64,000 nt of DNA from Treponema sp. OMZ 787 (GTDB lineage Bacteria; Spirochaetota; Spirochaetia; Treponematales; Treponemataceae), in NCBI RefSeq assembly GCF_024181225.1, contig NZ_CP051198.1, positions 1,736,001 through 1,800,000 on the forward strand, written 5' to 3'. The first letter of the stretch is position 1, and every line of letters begins with the position of its first letter. Below are positions 63,384 to 64,000 of the stretch, piece by piece. Both the position numbers and the translations under genes were made by a program. The notes under the pieces were generated by a model. The model made no database searches, was not told where the DNA came from, and worked only from the letters and a program-made list of their open reading frames with translations.

Positions 63384-64000
63384 TTATAACTTAAACACCT
63401 TATCACTTTCAATATGCACAGTTTTTACTGCATTCCGCAAATCAACTACCAAACTTGATTTTTCTACAATGTGATCCACATCAAAGCAACTATGGTTTGT
63501 AGTAAACACCACGCAGTCAGCCTTTTGTAAAAGCTCATCGTTTAACTCCGTTCCAATCCATTTTTTACCATTATCATCAATACATTCTTTTATATAGGGG
63601 TCATGGTAGATAACATTAGCCCTCTTTTTTGCACATTCTTCCATAACGAGTAAAGCAGGACTTTCACGCGGATCATCAATATCCGGTTTATAAGCAACCC
63701 CTAAAAACAGTATTGTAGAACCGTTCATAGACTTTTGCTGCCGATTAAGTGCATAAGCAATTTTATTCATCATTTTATGCGGCATTTGATTATTGATATT
63801 ACCTGCAGTATTGATCATAGTCAAGTCAAAATTAAAACCTTTTGCAATGTGTTCCAGATAGAATGGATCGAGAGGTATACAGTGTCCTCCGATGCCGGGA
63901 CCGGGATAAAAGGCCTGAAAACCGTAGGGTTTAGACTTTGCTGCATCTATTACTTCCCAAATATTTATATCCATCTTTCCTGCAAGAAGAGCAAGCTCAT
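63384..64000 (-). CDS. Nucleotide-sugar dehydrogenase, C-terminal part (5' end outside window)
   Basis: The frame is open to the window edge; about 205 C-terminal residues are visible. The segment GPGIGGHCIPLDPFYL carries the catalytic Cys of UDP-glucose/UDP-ManNAc dehydrogenases, followed by the NAD-dependent C-terminal domain LFLGVAYKPDIDDPRESPALLVMEEC. The GIGGHCIP form fits the WecC/UDP-N-acetyl-mannosamine or -glucosamine dehydrogenase group, giving an acidic sugar for the glycan. An internal ATG at 63974 exists, but coding continues before it. Confidence 0.88.
   Translation of the reverse strand, partial: ELALLAGKMDINIWEVIDAAKSKPYGFQAFYPGPGIGGHCIPLDPFYLEHIAKGFNFDLTMINTAGNINNQMPHKMMNKIAYALNRQQKSMNGSTILFLGVAYKPDIDDPRESPALLVMEECAKKRANVIYHDPYIKECIDDNGKKWIGTELNDELLQKADCVVFTTNHSCFDVDHIVEKSSLVVDLRNAVKTVHIESDKVFKL

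Overview
The window looks like a chromosomal segment of an oral treponeme, closest to Treponema denticola or a sister species. Evidence: low-GC DNA (some stretches very AT-rich), two core flagellins (FlaB type) followed by flaG and fliD in the order I recall for T. pallidum flaB1/flaB3/fliD, and many treponeme-type proteins of unknown function among conserved bacterial genes. The species name is an inference from remembered gene content, not from a search.

Layout. 1-7500: end of a truncated gene, GAPDH, YebC, a small Cys-pair protein, an M24 aminopeptidase, a GNAT-like protein, a small exported protein and a DHH phosphoesterase (NrnA type). 7500-15950: a motility block (unknown gene, flaB1, flaB3, flaG, fliD, two unknown small genes) that runs into the t6A genes tsaE and tsaB and an HD-GYP protein. 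15936-20225: hemW and an odd signal peptidase (minus strand), smpB and an exported protein (plus), tsaC and a DivIC-like membrane protein (minus). 20364-28413: five plus-strand genes whose ends overlap: a very acidic protein, an unknown protein, two DUF115/Maf-type glycosyltransferase-like proteins and a membrane protein with a degenerate GGDEF domain; this may be a flagellin-modification or motility locus. 28453-42013: an HD phosphohydrolase, a lipase, an ABC exporter facing a two-component system, a 65-aa/433-aa unknown pair, a lone RelB-type antitoxin with its operator, a GPH sugar symporter with alpha-galactosidase, and an exported transglutaminase-like protein. 42067-52451: a minus-strand operon (membrane protein, miaA, murI, rsgA, mutS2), then a membrane protein, a beta-CASP hydrolase, rlmB and hisS. 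52512-64000: a surface-polysaccharide cluster on the minus strand (dTDP-rhamnose genes, glycosyltransferases, LicD, a Wzy/EpsG-like polymerase, a nucleotide-sugar dehydrogenase), which also carries a broken acyltransferase and a two-gene ATPase plus PD-(D/E)XK nuclease-like pair resembling a defence module.

Regulation visible in the DNA: many promoters of the TTGACA-17-TATAAT type; a sigma-28-like promoter before flaB1; matching GGA-loop hairpins in both flagellin leaders that resemble CsrA sites; and a recurring arrangement in which the -10 box ends only 6-9 nt before the start codon (smpB, hisS, the beta-CASP gene, two membrane proteins, alpha-galactosidase), which predicts leaderless mRNAs. 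No rRNA, tRNA, CRISPR array or insertion sequence was recognised, and no gene-free stretch exceeds 300 bases. The longest gap is the 282-base flaB1-flaB3 spacer, which holds a promoter and several hairpins.
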